DNA from: Halioglobus sp.
Lineage (GTDB): Bacteria > Pseudomonadota > Gammaproteobacteria > Pseudomonadales > Halieaceae
Direction: 5' to 3'
Length of the DNA stretch: 64,000 nt
NCBI GenBank assembly: GCA_029246385.1
Contig: JAQWNG010000002.1
Coordinates: 62,001-126,000, forward strand
The notes under the pieces: generated by a model
Database searches by the model: none
Told to the model about the DNA's origin: nothing
The model's input: the letters and a program-made list of their open reading frames with translations, nothing else
Shown: piece by piece, positions 17,259 through 26,126 of the stretch
Numbering within the stretch: the first letter of the stretch is position 1
Layout of the letters: each line of letters begins with the position of its first letter
Position numbers and translations under genes: made by a program

Positions 17259-20200
17259 ATGTTTTCCCGATTTTTTATAGAGCGCCCAATTTTTGCCGGT
17301 GTTGTGGCAATTGTCCTTTGCTTGGCGGGTTTAGTCTCTATGTCTGTACTCCCCGTGCAGCAGTACCCGACAATCAATCCCGTGCAGATCAACGTGTCTG
17401 CCTCTTATCCCGGTGCTGACTCTGAGACATTAGCGAACTCTGTGGCGGCACCGATAGAGGCGCAGATCAACGGTGTCGACAACATGCTTTACATGACCTC
17501 CACAAGCTCTGCTTCAGGCAGACTTTCACTATCGATTTATTTCGATCTCGATACTGACCCTGACATCGCGCAGGTGCAGGTGCAAAATCGCGTTGATCTC
17601 GCGCTGCCTCAACTGCCAACAATAGTGACGCAACAGGGCGTATCTGTTGAGAAGAAGTCCTCGTCCATCATGATGCTGATCGCCGTTTATTCGGAAGATG
17701 AGCGTTACAGCAGTGACTATATTGCAAACTATGCCAACGTCTATATTCTCGATTCGCTCAAAAGAATACCCGGCGCTGGGCAAGCCCAAATTATGGGCGT
17801 ACCAGATCAAGCCATGCGAATTTGGATGGACCCTGATCGCATGGCTTCTTTGAAAATTACCACCACCGATATTGCGACCGCAATCAACAAACAAAATGCA
17901 CTGTTTGGTGCAGGGCAAATCGGCCAGACGCCAACAGATGGCCCTGTACAACTTACTCTCCCGGTAGTCACGCAGTCACCGTTTACAGACCCAGAGCAAT
18001 ACGAGAATATCATCCTTCGCGCGGACCCAGACACTAGCGCCATTGTCCGACTCGGCGATGTCGCTCGTGCCGAGATCGGACTGCAACAATATATCGTCGA
18101 CTCCAAGATGAATGGACAGGAAGCCACATTTATTGCGGTCTATCTGCAACCGGGAGCCAATGGACTTAAGGTGTCCGCTGCCGTTAGAGAGACATTAGAC
18201 GGACTGCAGTCAGGCTTTCCAGAAGGCTTAATATACGACATCTCTCTCGACACAAATGACTTCGTCAAACTGTCCATCGAAGAAGTTATTTATACGTTAC
18301 TCGAAGCGGTGCTATTGGTCATACTTGTGGTGTTCATTTTTTTACAGAGCTTCCGCACCACCATTATTTGCATGATTGCCATCGTCGTAGCGCTGATTAG
18401 CACCTTCACGGGAATGTTAGCGCTTGGCTTTTCAATCAACTTGATTACACTTTTTGGGTTAGTCCTCGCCATTGGAATGGTGGTAGATGATGCCATCGTC
18501 GTGGTGGAAAATGTCGAGCGTAATATGCATGAGCATAATCTCGAACCGAAGGAAGCCACAATAAGATCGATGCAGGAGATATCAACATCTCTGGTTGCAA
18601 TCGTATTAGTGATGGCTTCAGTGTTCATTCCAGCCGCATTCCTACCCGGCACGACGGGACAGCTTTATAAACAATTTGCGATCGTGATAGTAGTGTCGGT
18701 ATCTATTTCAGGCTTTCTAGCACTGACCCTGACGCCGTCGCTCGCCGCATTGATCTTAAAGAAGAACCCACCACCGAAGCGCGGATTTTTTGCATGGTTT
18801 AATCGCAAGGTAGATTCTACGACAGCTGGTTTCGGTCACGCTGTGGAGTTTGTGATTAAGCGCTCAGGAATTGCACTGTGCTTGCTCGTGTTCTTTCTTT
18901 GGTCTATCTACCACTTACTCTCAGTCATTCCGACTGGGTTTGTCCCGAATGAAGACCAAGGATATGTCATGGCCGCCATTGTCATGCCTGAAGGAGCTAG
19001 CATGGCGCGCACGCAGGCCGTTGCTGAGAAGGTAGACGCTGTATTCAAGGATATTCCTGGCGTGGACAAACGCTCAATGATTACGGGCTATAGTCTGTTA
19101 GACAGTGGATTCAAGACTAATGCCGGAGCGTTCTTTGTAACACTGACAGACTTTAAAGAGCGTTATGCATCAACAGCAATCGCCAAAAAAGAAAATGCAC
19201 GAGCTATACTGATGGACCTTCATGCCGCCACTGAAGATATGCAGGAGGCTATCATTCTTCCGGTTGCTCCTCCGCCGATTCCCGGCATCGGATCCACGGG
19301 CGGAGTTGAGTTCTGGATTCAGAATATCGGCACCGGAGACCCAGCTCAGCTCGACAAGGTTACAAAAGACTATCTGAAGAAAGCCAGCGAACAGCCCGAG
19401 TTTACGAGAGTAACATCAACCTTTAACGCCAACACTCAGCAATTGCGCGTTAACGTTGACCGCGAAAAAGCCGCATTGCTGAACGTGGCAATAGCAGATG
19501 TATATGAAACGATTCAGGCACAGTTCGGATCCCTAACGGCGAGCCAGTTCAATCAATTCAGTCGTGTCTGGTGGGTTGTTATTCAGTCTGACGCCAAGTA
19601 CCGACAAAGCCCTGACGATCTTCTGCGGCTCTACACACGCTCAAAGACTGGCGAAATGGTTCCGCTCTCAGCCCTAGTCAGCCTTGATTGGATTTCCGGG
19701 CCTGATATGTTGCCCCACTTTAATGGCTTTCCTGCAGCTAAGGTTACCGCCACTGCAGCAGAAGGCTATAGCTCGGGCCAAGTAATTACTGCAATGGAGG
19801 CACTGGCCGACGATACACTGCCGGATGGTTATACTTACGCTTGGTCGGGGCTGGCCTATGAAGAGAAACAGTCGGGCAGCACCTCTATAATCGCCTTTGC
19901 ATTCGGACTGATTATTGTATTTTTAGTGCTCGCAGCACAGTATGAATCTTGGACATTACCCGGCGCTGTAATGTCGGCCGTGCCCTTTGGCATTCTTGGC
20001 GCGCTACTGATGATTATGGCGCGTGGCTTGGAGAATGATGTCTATTTTCAGATCGGCTTGCTTGTATTGATTGGCCTCGGGGCTAAGAACGCCGTACTGC
20101 GTGTCTCAGCGGCCGTCGACTTCCGCAAACAAGGGAAATCCATTATGGAAGCGACAGTACTGGCGGGAGAACAGCGGTTGCGACCTATTATTATGACGTC

Positions 20201-20453
20201 GCTAGCATTTGCCGCGGGTTGTCTGCCAATGGCGCTCGCAATGGGTGCGGGAGCGAATGCGCGGCATTCTATCGGAACCGGGATTATCGGAGGCATGATC
20301 GGAGAGACAACGCTCGCGATGCTCTATGTGCCACTGCTGTTTTATCTCTTTGACAGCTTTGGCGAACGCAAAAACAAGGACTCAGACACTTCTGCTGAGA
20401 ACACGGTCTCAGAAGAAACTGCTGATCCGCAAGGGTCAAAAGGCGGAGATTGA
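17259..20453 (+). CDS. RND multidrug efflux transporter, HAE1 (AcrB-type) pump
   Basis: This is a proton-driven inner-membrane pump of 1064 residues. It begins with MFSRFFIERPIFAGVVAIV, typical of the family. The proton-relay residues are visible: Asp-410 and Asp-411 in GMVVDDAIVVVENVER, and Lys-943 in GLGAKNAV. The residues after the lysine are unusual: NAVLRVSAA instead of the common NAILIVEFA, placing an Arg in a membrane helix and losing the conserved Glu. Large periplasmic loops are present in both halves. It is the middle gene of the adaptor-pump-channel operon, and the outer-membrane factor starts two bases after its stop. Confidence 0.95.
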   Translation: MFSRFFIERPIFAGVVAIVLCLAGLVSMSVLPVQQYPTINPVQINVSASYPGADSETLANSVAAPIEAQINGVDNMLYMTSTSSASGRLSLSIYFDLDTDPDIAQVQVQNRVDLALPQLPTIVTQQGVSVEKKSSSIMMLIAVYSEDERYSSDYIANYANVYILDSLKRIPGAGQAQIMGVPDQAMRIWMDPDRMASLKITTTDIATAINKQNALFGAGQIGQTPTDGPVQLTLPVVTQSPFTDPEQYENIILRADPDTSAIVRLGDVARAEIGLQQYIVDSKMNGQEATFIAVYLQPGANGLKVSAAVRETLDGLQSGFPEGLIYDISLDTNDFVKLSIEEVIYTLLEAVLLVILVVFIFLQSFRTTIICMIAIVVALISTFTGMLALGFSINLITLFGLVLAIGMVVDDAIVVVENVERNMHEHNLEPKEATIRSMQEISTSLVAIVLVMASVFIPAAFLPGTTGQLYKQFAIVIVVSVSISGFLALTLTPSLAALILKKNPPPKRGFFAWFNRKVDSTTAGFGHAVEFVIKRSGIALCLLVFFLWSIYHLLSVIPTGFVPNEDQGYVMAAIVMPEGASMARTQAVAEKVDAVFKDIPGVDKRSMITGYSLLDSGFKTNAGAFFVTLTDFKERYASTAIAKKENARAILMDLHAATEDMQEAIILPVAPPPIPGIGSTGGVEFWIQNIGTGDPAQLDKVTKDYLKKASEQPEFTRVTSTFNANTQQLRVNVDREKAALLNVAIADVYETIQAQFGSLTASQFNQFSRVWWVVIQSDAKYRQSPDDLLRLYTRSKTGEMVPLSALVSLDWISGPDMLPHFNGFPAAKVTATAAEGYSSGQVITAMEALADDTLPDGYTYAWSGLAYEEKQSGSTSIIAFAFGLIIVFLVLAAQYESWTLPGAVMSAVPFGILGALLMIMARGLENDVYFQIGLLVLIGLGAKNAVLRVSAAVDFRKQGKSIMEATVLAGEQRLRPIIMTSLAFAAGCLPMALAMGAGANARHSIGTGIIGGMIGETTLAMLYVPLLFYLFDSFGERKNKDSDTSAENTVSEETADPQGSKGGD

Positions 20454-20454
20454 G

Positions 20455-21972
20455 ATGACTAGCGCTCTATCATTGCCATCTCATCTTATGGCCCATGCAT
20501 TTAAGAGCGTGTGTCTTTGCTGCTGCACGTTAGCAGTTGCGGCCTCACTGATGGCAATATCCGGTTGCACGCTCGCTCCAGACTATGAGCGACCTAACGT
20601 CGAGATACCAACGGAATTTCGCTATGAACCGCTGGTCGTCAGCGAGACTGCGAATACTATCTGGTGGACACAATTTGGTGACCCTGTGCTCGATCAACTG
20701 ATCGCAACTGCACTGGTTAACAACTACGACGTCAAGATCGCTGCAGCCAATGTCGAACAGGCACTAGGCATCGTCACCCAAACGCGTTCAGACCTATATC
20801 CGCAGATCGGTTACAGTGCAAGCGGCGAAAAAAGGCGCTTGCAAGACAACGCACTGGATGCATTTCCTAACATTCCGAATAAACAGGAGACCTATCAAGC
20901 GTTCCTTTCCGCCAGCTGGGAACTGGATTTGTGGGGGCGCATAAGAAGCCTATCTGACGCCGCTCAGGCTAATATGCTAGCCACCGAGGAAGCTCGGCGC
21001 GGTGTGGTTTTAACGCTGGTGTCCACCGTGGCGGCAAGTTATATCAACCTGCGTGGACTCGATGAGCAGCTTGCGGTGAGTCGCGCCACGCTGGCGACTT
21101 ATGCAGAGTCCGTAAAACTCTACAGGCTTCAGTTTGAGTATGGACAAACTTCACTGATGACCGTAGCACAGTCGGAATCTCAATATGAGACCGCAGCAAC
21201 TCAGATTCCTCTAATTGAATCGCAGATCGTGCAACAAGAAAATACATTATCGGTACTACTTGGAGATAACCCCGGCGCAATCCCGCGTGGAAAATCGATC
21301 TCTGAATTAGTCAGCCCGGCCGTCCCTGCGGGCCTACCATCATTGTTGCTTGAAAGACGCCCCGATATACTGCAGGCAGAACAGGGTTTGATCGGCGCAA
21401 ACGCGCAAATAGGCGCGGCCAAAGCGCTGTACTTCCCAACGATCTCTCTCACCGGCGCCTTTGGCGACTCAAGTTCCAATCTGTCTGATTTATTTAAGGG
21501 ATCAAGTCGCACCTGGAACTATGCTGGCCAGATCGTTGGGCCAATCTTCTCCTTCGGCGCTGTAAGTGGTCAGGTCGCACAATCTAAAGCTGCTCAACAG
21601 GCCGCCTTGGCAACATATGAGCTCGCCGTACAAAACGCGTTTGCGGATGTCGATAATGCCCTAGTAGCCTATGTGAAAACAGGCGAGCAATTGGAAGCCC
21701 AAAAGCGCCTCGTATCGGCATTAAGCGAATACGAGCGGTTAGCTAAACTGCAGTACGATGCTGGATATGTCCCCTACTCCACTGTGCTGCAAGCTCAGCA
21801 AGCCCTATTCCCTGCTGAACTGGCACTTGCCGGACTGCGTGCCACTGCATTGGAATCATCTACCAATATCTATAAGGCCATGGGCGGCGGTTGGATCGAC
21901 GAAGCGGACAAGCTGACTGTACAGAGTCCCACCGTCACTACCTCGCCCTCTATGATTCCTCCTCTGTTCTAA
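20455..21972 (+). CDS. RND outer-membrane factor, NodT/OprM family lipoprotein
   Basis: This is the TolC-like exit duct of the pump, 505 residues. The start is ATG 20455, with AGGCGGAG upstream and the start just past the pump's stop codon. The signal peptide ends in lipobox ISGC (Cys-38), followed by TLAPDYERP, the usual NodT-family N-terminus. The two repeated OEP domains are seen, with WWTQFGDPVLDQLI, ASWELDLWGRI, LLERRPDI and GAAKALYFPTISLTG. It completes the tripartite export system. The cysteine-rich signal sequence (CLCCC) is odd but does not disturb the lipobox. Confidence 0.94.
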   Translation: MTSALSLPSHLMAHAFKSVCLCCCTLAVAASLMAISGCTLAPDYERPNVEIPTEFRYEPLVVSETANTIWWTQFGDPVLDQLIATALVNNYDVKIAAANVEQALGIVTQTRSDLYPQIGYSASGEKRRLQDNALDAFPNIPNKQETYQAFLSASWELDLWGRIRSLSDAAQANMLATEEARRGVVLTLVSTVAASYINLRGLDEQLAVSRATLATYAESVKLYRLQFEYGQTSLMTVAQSESQYETAATQIPLIESQIVQQENTLSVLLGDNPGAIPRGKSISELVSPAVPAGLPSLLLERRPDILQAEQGLIGANAQIGAAKALYFPTISLTGAFGDSSSNLSDLFKGSSRTWNYAGQIVGPIFSFGAVSGQVAQSKAAQQAALATYELAVQNAFADVDNALVAYVKTGEQLEAQKRLVSALSEYERLAKLQYDAGYVPYSTVLQAQQALFPAELALAGLRATALESSTNIYKAMGGGWIDEADKLTVQSPTVTTSPSMIPPLF

Positions 21973-22009
21973 CCCCTTCCTCAGGGCGAGATCAAGTCCG
22001 CTCATATTA

Positions 22010-22023
22010 AAGCCACTAGGCTT
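22010..22023 (-). terminator. Weak hairpin at the end of the phosphoesterase gene
   Basis: AAGCC-n4-GGCTT forms a 5-base-pair hairpin that overlaps the stop codon of the minus-strand phosphoesterase gene. Only a short AT-rich stretch (TTAATAT) follows on that strand, so termination is uncertain. Confidence 0.3.
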
Positions 22024-23668
22024 AAAAGTGAGACAGGGTGTGAACAGATTCGATTGTTTTAGGCCAGTCAGAAATGGTCGCCAAATTACGGCTGACATCA
22101 ACTGGCAGCGCTACCCGTAATAATAAATTCTGTGCCTGAACTTCCCTCGCCCAAAAAGTAACTGTATCACCATCAAAAAAAGTGGTGCCGAAAGCCAGCT
22201 TCCCCGCCGCTAGTTGACGTGCCTTTGAGGCTAATGTAGCCGCGGCCGAATTATGGCCAACGTTAGTCACGTAAATCGACAAGTAACCGTTATGTTCATC
22301 TACGAGTTCCAATATCCTGCTCTGCATTGGGAAGTCTATTGTCGATGTCGTCATTAACTCCCAAAAACCATCCTCGCCGTTTACCGTCTGTAAAGTCTTT
22401 CTATCTCTATGGCCGTGCCCCGTCAGGTGAAGAATCACGTTATTTGAGCTGACCAATAAGTTTCTTATGCTTGCAGCAGAGACTTCACTTTTCTTGGCAA
22501 AGTCCCGCAGACGGTGGTGGGACACCACAATAACCAGTTCATGCCTATCAGCAGCACTTATCAACTCCTCATGCAGCCACGCGAATTGTATTTGATCCAT
22601 GGAGCCAAGCGAGTTGCCTGCTGCGTCTGTCGAGTCCAAGACAATCATTTTGATGGGCTTTCCCGCCACAGGGTAAACGCTATAGTAGCCTCTGTGGGCC
22701 GCGACATCCTCTAGGCTGAGGCCATGCCCAGCGGGAGCACCTCCTGCGTCATGCAGCGTTTTCAATAACTCGGCCTCGTTAAGCGGCAAGCGATCAGGAT
22801 CGCTCGGGGTAATGACTGCGGGATCGAAAATAACGCGATGATCTGCCGTGTTGCCCGCCACATAGCCTCCCCAGATCTTACTGAAATTGCTATCGGTGAA
22901 CAGATGGTCACCTTGAGCTGCTTCTCGCAGTTCACTGTCAATCAACCCGAAACCTCCTACATGCAATACATCGTGGTTACCGAGCGCGGCGTACCACGGA
23001 GAGTCAATCCCTACCGCAATAAACGGATCGTTGTAGTCATTCCCTGGACCAGGAACTGGATCATCATCAACGCCAGAATCAGGATCAATAACCCCACCAT
23101 TCAGCGCAGTTATCATCCAGTCGAGCTCATTCTTCTGACTTGTGTCCGTCAGGTCGCCCGCGATAATGGTAAAATCGAAGGGTCTACTGCTCTTATCGCT
23201 GATACGTCGCGCGGTCCTTATATGAGCTTCAAAAACCTGAGGGGTAAGCTGGCCGCCCGGCCGATAAACCTTGGCATAACCATCCATCCTTATAGGCGAC
23301 TCTTCATCAATGATCTGCGGATCGGCTATCACTAGAATATAGGCAAGACTGGATCGCTGGGTACCCTGCGACGTAAAACTAGGCGCCAATTCCACGTGCT
23401 CTACCCAAGGCAGCCCATTTTCTAATCTGGCGCCAAGACCGTTTCCTACGTACTGCTGGTGTTGATAGACCGTGAACGTGCCATCATCCATCTTTGCACG
23501 CACTTCGGGCGACGGTTCATTGGGTACCCAGACCTGCTGCAATGACGTATAAGGCTTTTCAGTCAGTCCGTACTCAGAAACGGATGAGGGCACAATATCA
23601 GAATCAGATGAACTGCAACCGAACTGCAGGCTCACTGCTGCTAATACGATATAAAATATTCGACCCAT
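22022..23668 (-). CDS. Calcineurin-like metallophosphoesterase, lipoprotein (TIGR03767-like)
   Basis: This is a predicted periplasm-facing lipoprotein of 548 residues, with signal peptide and lipobox QFGC (Cys-18) followed by a Ser/Asp linker. The dimetal phosphoesterase motifs occur in order: ADPQIID, AGDLTD, LGNHD, SHHRL and TGHGHRD. The arrangement resembles the TIGR03767 group. It could hydrolyse a phosphoester outside the cytoplasm; the substrate is unknown. It converges on the RND operon with 49 bases between the stops. Confidence 0.85.
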   Translation of the reverse strand: MGRIFYIVLAAVSLQFGCSSSDSDIVPSSVSEYGLTEKPYTSLQQVWVPNEPSPEVRAKMDDGTFTVYQHQQYVGNGLGARLENGLPWVEHVELAPSFTSQGTQRSSLAYILVIADPQIIDEESPIRMDGYAKVYRPGGQLTPQVFEAHIRTARRISDKSSRPFDFTIIAGDLTDTSQKNELDWMITALNGGVIDPDSGVDDDPVPGPGNDYNDPFIAVGIDSPWYAALGNHDVLHVGGFGLIDSELREAAQGDHLFTDSNFSKIWGGYVAGNTADHRVIFDPAVITPSDPDRLPLNEAELLKTLHDAGGAPAGHGLSLEDVAAHRGYYSVYPVAGKPIKMIVLDSTDAAGNSLGSMDQIQFAWLHEELISAADRHELVIVVSHHRLRDFAKKSEVSAASIRNLLVSSNNVILHLTGHGHRDRKTLQTVNGEDGFWELMTTSTIDFPMQSRILELVDEHNGYLSIYVTNVGHNSAAATLASKARQLAAGKLAFGTTFFDGDTVTFWAREVQAQNLLLRVALPVDVSRNLATISDWPKTIESVHTLSHF

Positions 23669-23811
23669 GTTAATACCCTCCTAACTTACAAGGCCACAGA
23701 CAATCATGGCATATCCTAGCCGTTAGTCGGCTTTTATGCACAGTCTAGTGGCAGAAAAATTTTTGGCGAGCAATGCTACCCATGCTTACCGCAACACTCC
23801 TTTGATTAGGT

Positions 23812-24627
23812 CTATCGATCCTTGGTCTGATTGTCTAAATTGGTAATGTCAAAAGCAGGCACATATAACTGCGGTGCTTTTCCGCCATCTACGGGCAATA
23901 TTACTCCAGTAATGAACGACGCGTCATCCGAGGCTAGGAAGCAGATTGCCTGAGCTACCTCTGCAGCTGTTGCTGATCGCAGCATGGGAATTGCGTCCAT
24001 AATTATTTTTTTCACTGCCTCATTTTTCATCGTCGCGGCATTGAACCCAGGCGTATCAACGGCGCCAGGAGCCACCACATTAATGCGAACATTGTGGGGC
24101 GCTGCCTCCATCGCTGCACATAGACTAAATTGGTTAAGTGCCGCCTTAGCTGAACCATATCCACCCGAAGCGATGCCTGCTCGAAGGCTGCTCACCGATG
24201 AGATATTAACGATCGAACCGCTTCCCTGAGGAATCATAATTTTCAACGCAGCCTGAACACCAATAAATACGCTATCGACGCCTATGCCAAAATTCGATCG
24301 CCACTGATCCAGTGTCTGATCGATGACCATGCCGCCTATAACGGATGGAGCATTATTCACCAACACATCGAGCCGCCCGTATTTGCGTGCCGTCTCATTT
24401 ATCAGCTTTGCGAAGGCCTCTGTATCACCGACATCTAATTCATAACCAGTGAAAGTTCCACTCAACTGTTTCGATGCTTCTTCCAGTTCGTCTAACTTGG
24501 GCTTGCGGCGTGCGCAACTCACGACATGGGCACCCTCTTCCACAAGCTGCAGTACAGTGCTCCTGCCAATTCCCATGCTACCGCCTGTAACAATAGCGAC
24601 CCTGCCGTCGAAGCGCGATCTGCTCAT
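23812..24627 (-). CDS. Short-chain dehydrogenase/reductase
   Basis: This is a classical SDR of 271 residues. The start is ATG 24627, preceded by TAGGA; an in-frame ATG at 24678 would overlap the upstream gene. Motifs are TGGSMGIGRS, NNAP, catalytic Ser in ISSVSSL, Tyr/Lys in YGSAKAALN, and the FabG-like C-terminal SDDASFITGVILPVDGG. It follows the MaoC fusion gene by 19 bases on the same strand, so it may catalyse the dehydrogenation step that follows hydration of an enoyl-CoA (inference). Confidence 0.87.
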   Translation of the reverse strand: MSRSRFDGRVAIVTGGSMGIGRSTVLQLVEEGAHVVSCARRKPKLDELEEASKQLSGTFTGYELDVGDTEAFAKLINETARKYGRLDVLVNNAPSVIGGMVIDQTLDQWRSNFGIGVDSVFIGVQAALKIMIPQGSGSIVNISSVSSLRAGIASGGYGSAKAALNQFSLCAAMEAAPHNVRINVVAPGAVDTPGFNAATMKNEAVKKIIMDAIPMLRSATAAEVAQAICFLASDDASFITGVILPVDGGKAPQLYVPAFDITNLDNQTKDR

Positions 24628-24646
24628 ATTTATTTTCCTATAGACA

Positions 24647-25672
24647 TCATTTTGTTTCTGCGAGTGCCAGAGTTGCATTTCCCGATATATGCATGCCCAC
24701 GCTATTTTCCCCAGTGAATGCGACAGTCACCAGAACAGGCAAAGAAGATGTCGCAACAGCGATGACTTCTCCCTGCATCACCATGCTATCCCCAGGGAGG
24801 TTAGGCGCTCTTAAATTAAATTGTAGCTTTTTCAAGCGACTGCTCATCCCAGCCCAGTCACCGAGATAACGGGCGCACAATCCACTGGACGTTAGGATGT
24901 TCATAAAAATATCTGGCATTCCAGCAGCCTGCGCTGCGCACGCATTGTGATGTACAGGGATAAAATCCTGTGTTGCTAGCGCTCCGGCCACAATGAGCCT
25001 GTGGGTAATCGGAATAACAACCTCCGGCAGGCAGTCGCCTATCCGGACCGCAGAGACCTCTAGGTCAATATAATCTGTTTGTCCACTGGCCGGGGGTGTA
25101 GCGGAAGATAACTCTGCACCCATCTGCCGACTGTGGCACTTTGTGTCAAAGTCAGCCTTTTTCTCATCTGTCGCGCTAGGCTGATACTGAAAATAAGTAA
25201 TCAGCGCATCTGCAAATGATTCTCCGTCAAGGGTTAGGTACTCTATGCATTCAGTAACAAAAAAACCTACGCCAAGTGCTGTCGTTTTTTTATCACTGAT
25301 AGCCACAATGCGAGTGTAATGTTGCGCGCTATCACCAACCTGCAAATAGCGATGAAAGGTGATGTCATAGCTGACCGCAACGTTAGACGAATATCCCCTT
25401 TGACCCATCTCATCAAACACTTGATATGGCGAAGCGTCGGTCGAATTTGGTGCATACCGGTCGTTGATGTCACGCATTGTCCACATCTGCATCATTGCAG
25501 GAGGTGCAATTTGATGATTCCCCGGGGCATAGCTGGGGTTGTTGTCGCCCATCGCGGAGCACCACTGCCAGATCTGCGTCGCGCTAACAGGGTTATGACC
25601 CAAATAAGGGCCTTTACGTTGCCCTTTAAGACTCTCCAGCTGCTGCTCTAACGATATGTTTGCATCTAACAT
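24647..25672 (-). CDS. Fused double-hotdog MaoC-type enoyl-CoA hydratase
   Basis: This 341-residue protein has two hotdog halves. The N-terminal half (about 1-170) looks like a FAS1-type/MaoC-N domain with a degenerate site (MGDNNPSY, no His). The C-terminal half (about 200-341) carries the hydratase D-x4-H motif in QDFIPVHHN (Asp-236, His-241). In Actinobacteria, steroid side-chain hydratases split such halves over two subunits (ChsH1/ChsH2); here they form one chain without a DUF35 domain. It probably hydrates a bulky 2-enoyl-CoA. ATG 25672 is chosen because the hotdog fold starts there; a longer frame reaches 25744. It is divergent from a CoA ligase. Confidence 0.78.
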   Translation of the reverse strand: MLDANISLEQQLESLKGQRKGPYLGHNPVSATQIWQWCSAMGDNNPSYAPGNHQIAPPAMMQMWTMRDINDRYAPNSTDASPYQVFDEMGQRGYSSNVAVSYDITFHRYLQVGDSAQHYTRIVAISDKKTTALGVGFFVTECIEYLTLDGESFADALITYFQYQPSATDEKKADFDTKCHSRQMGAELSSATPPASGQTDYIDLEVSAVRIGDCLPEVVIPITHRLIVAGALATQDFIPVHHNACAAQAAGMPDIFMNILTSSGLCARYLGDWAGMSSRLKKLQFNLRAPNLPGDSMVMQGEVIAVATSSLPVLVTVAFTGENSVGMHISGNATLALAETK

Positions 25673-26126
25673 ACTCACACCAAATTTATTAATAGCATAC
25701 CAATATACACTGACTCTGCGAGGGGTTCTAAATCTGCCAAGCATTCGGATTTATAAAAAGTACTTCCAGTCTAACATTAGAGCCATCTACCAGCCTGAAA
25801 ACACCCGACGTCAGCATCTCTGACATGGGGATACCGGCCATAAAAAACGAGGTTATATTTACGTATAAATAGAGTCACTCCTTGCCGATCGCGGCCCGAA
25901 TCTTCATCTTCTTACTTGGCATTGGATTGTCGAGGATCCGGCACTCTTACATGGTGCCTGAATCGTCGGTTCACAAAGGTTTGTCTTTTGAATCTTCTCC
26001 TGGAATTCAATTAGATTCGCTAGTCCAATATGTACAGATCCTCAGTTTTCTATAGACTGACCTTAAATGGAGATAACATCTCCAAGTATCGTTAGGTGAC
26101 GCTGCCTACCCCTTTAGGAGAGAGAA
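25673..26126. other. Divergent promoter region, MaoC hydratase / CoA ligase
   Basis: The 454 bases between the divergent MaoC and CoA ligase genes hold no supportable gene. The notable element is the inverted repeat at 26068-26084. The ligase ATG is preceded by AGGAGAG at 26116-26122. Confidence 0.5.
26068..26084. promoter_or_regulatory. Inverted repeat TGGAGAT-AAC-ATCTCCA, candidate operator
   Basis: A perfect inverted repeat with 7-base arms and a 3-base spacer lies 42 bases before the CoA ligase start. It sits in the divergent region shared with the MaoC-SDR operon, so one repressor could control both directions. No regulator gene is next to it. Confidence 0.5.

Noticed and set aside
22838-23335. 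165-codon frame on the plus strand inside the phosphoesterase gene
   Set aside because: It lies fully antisense to a gene with clear metallophosphoesterase motifs and shows no domain or ribosome site.
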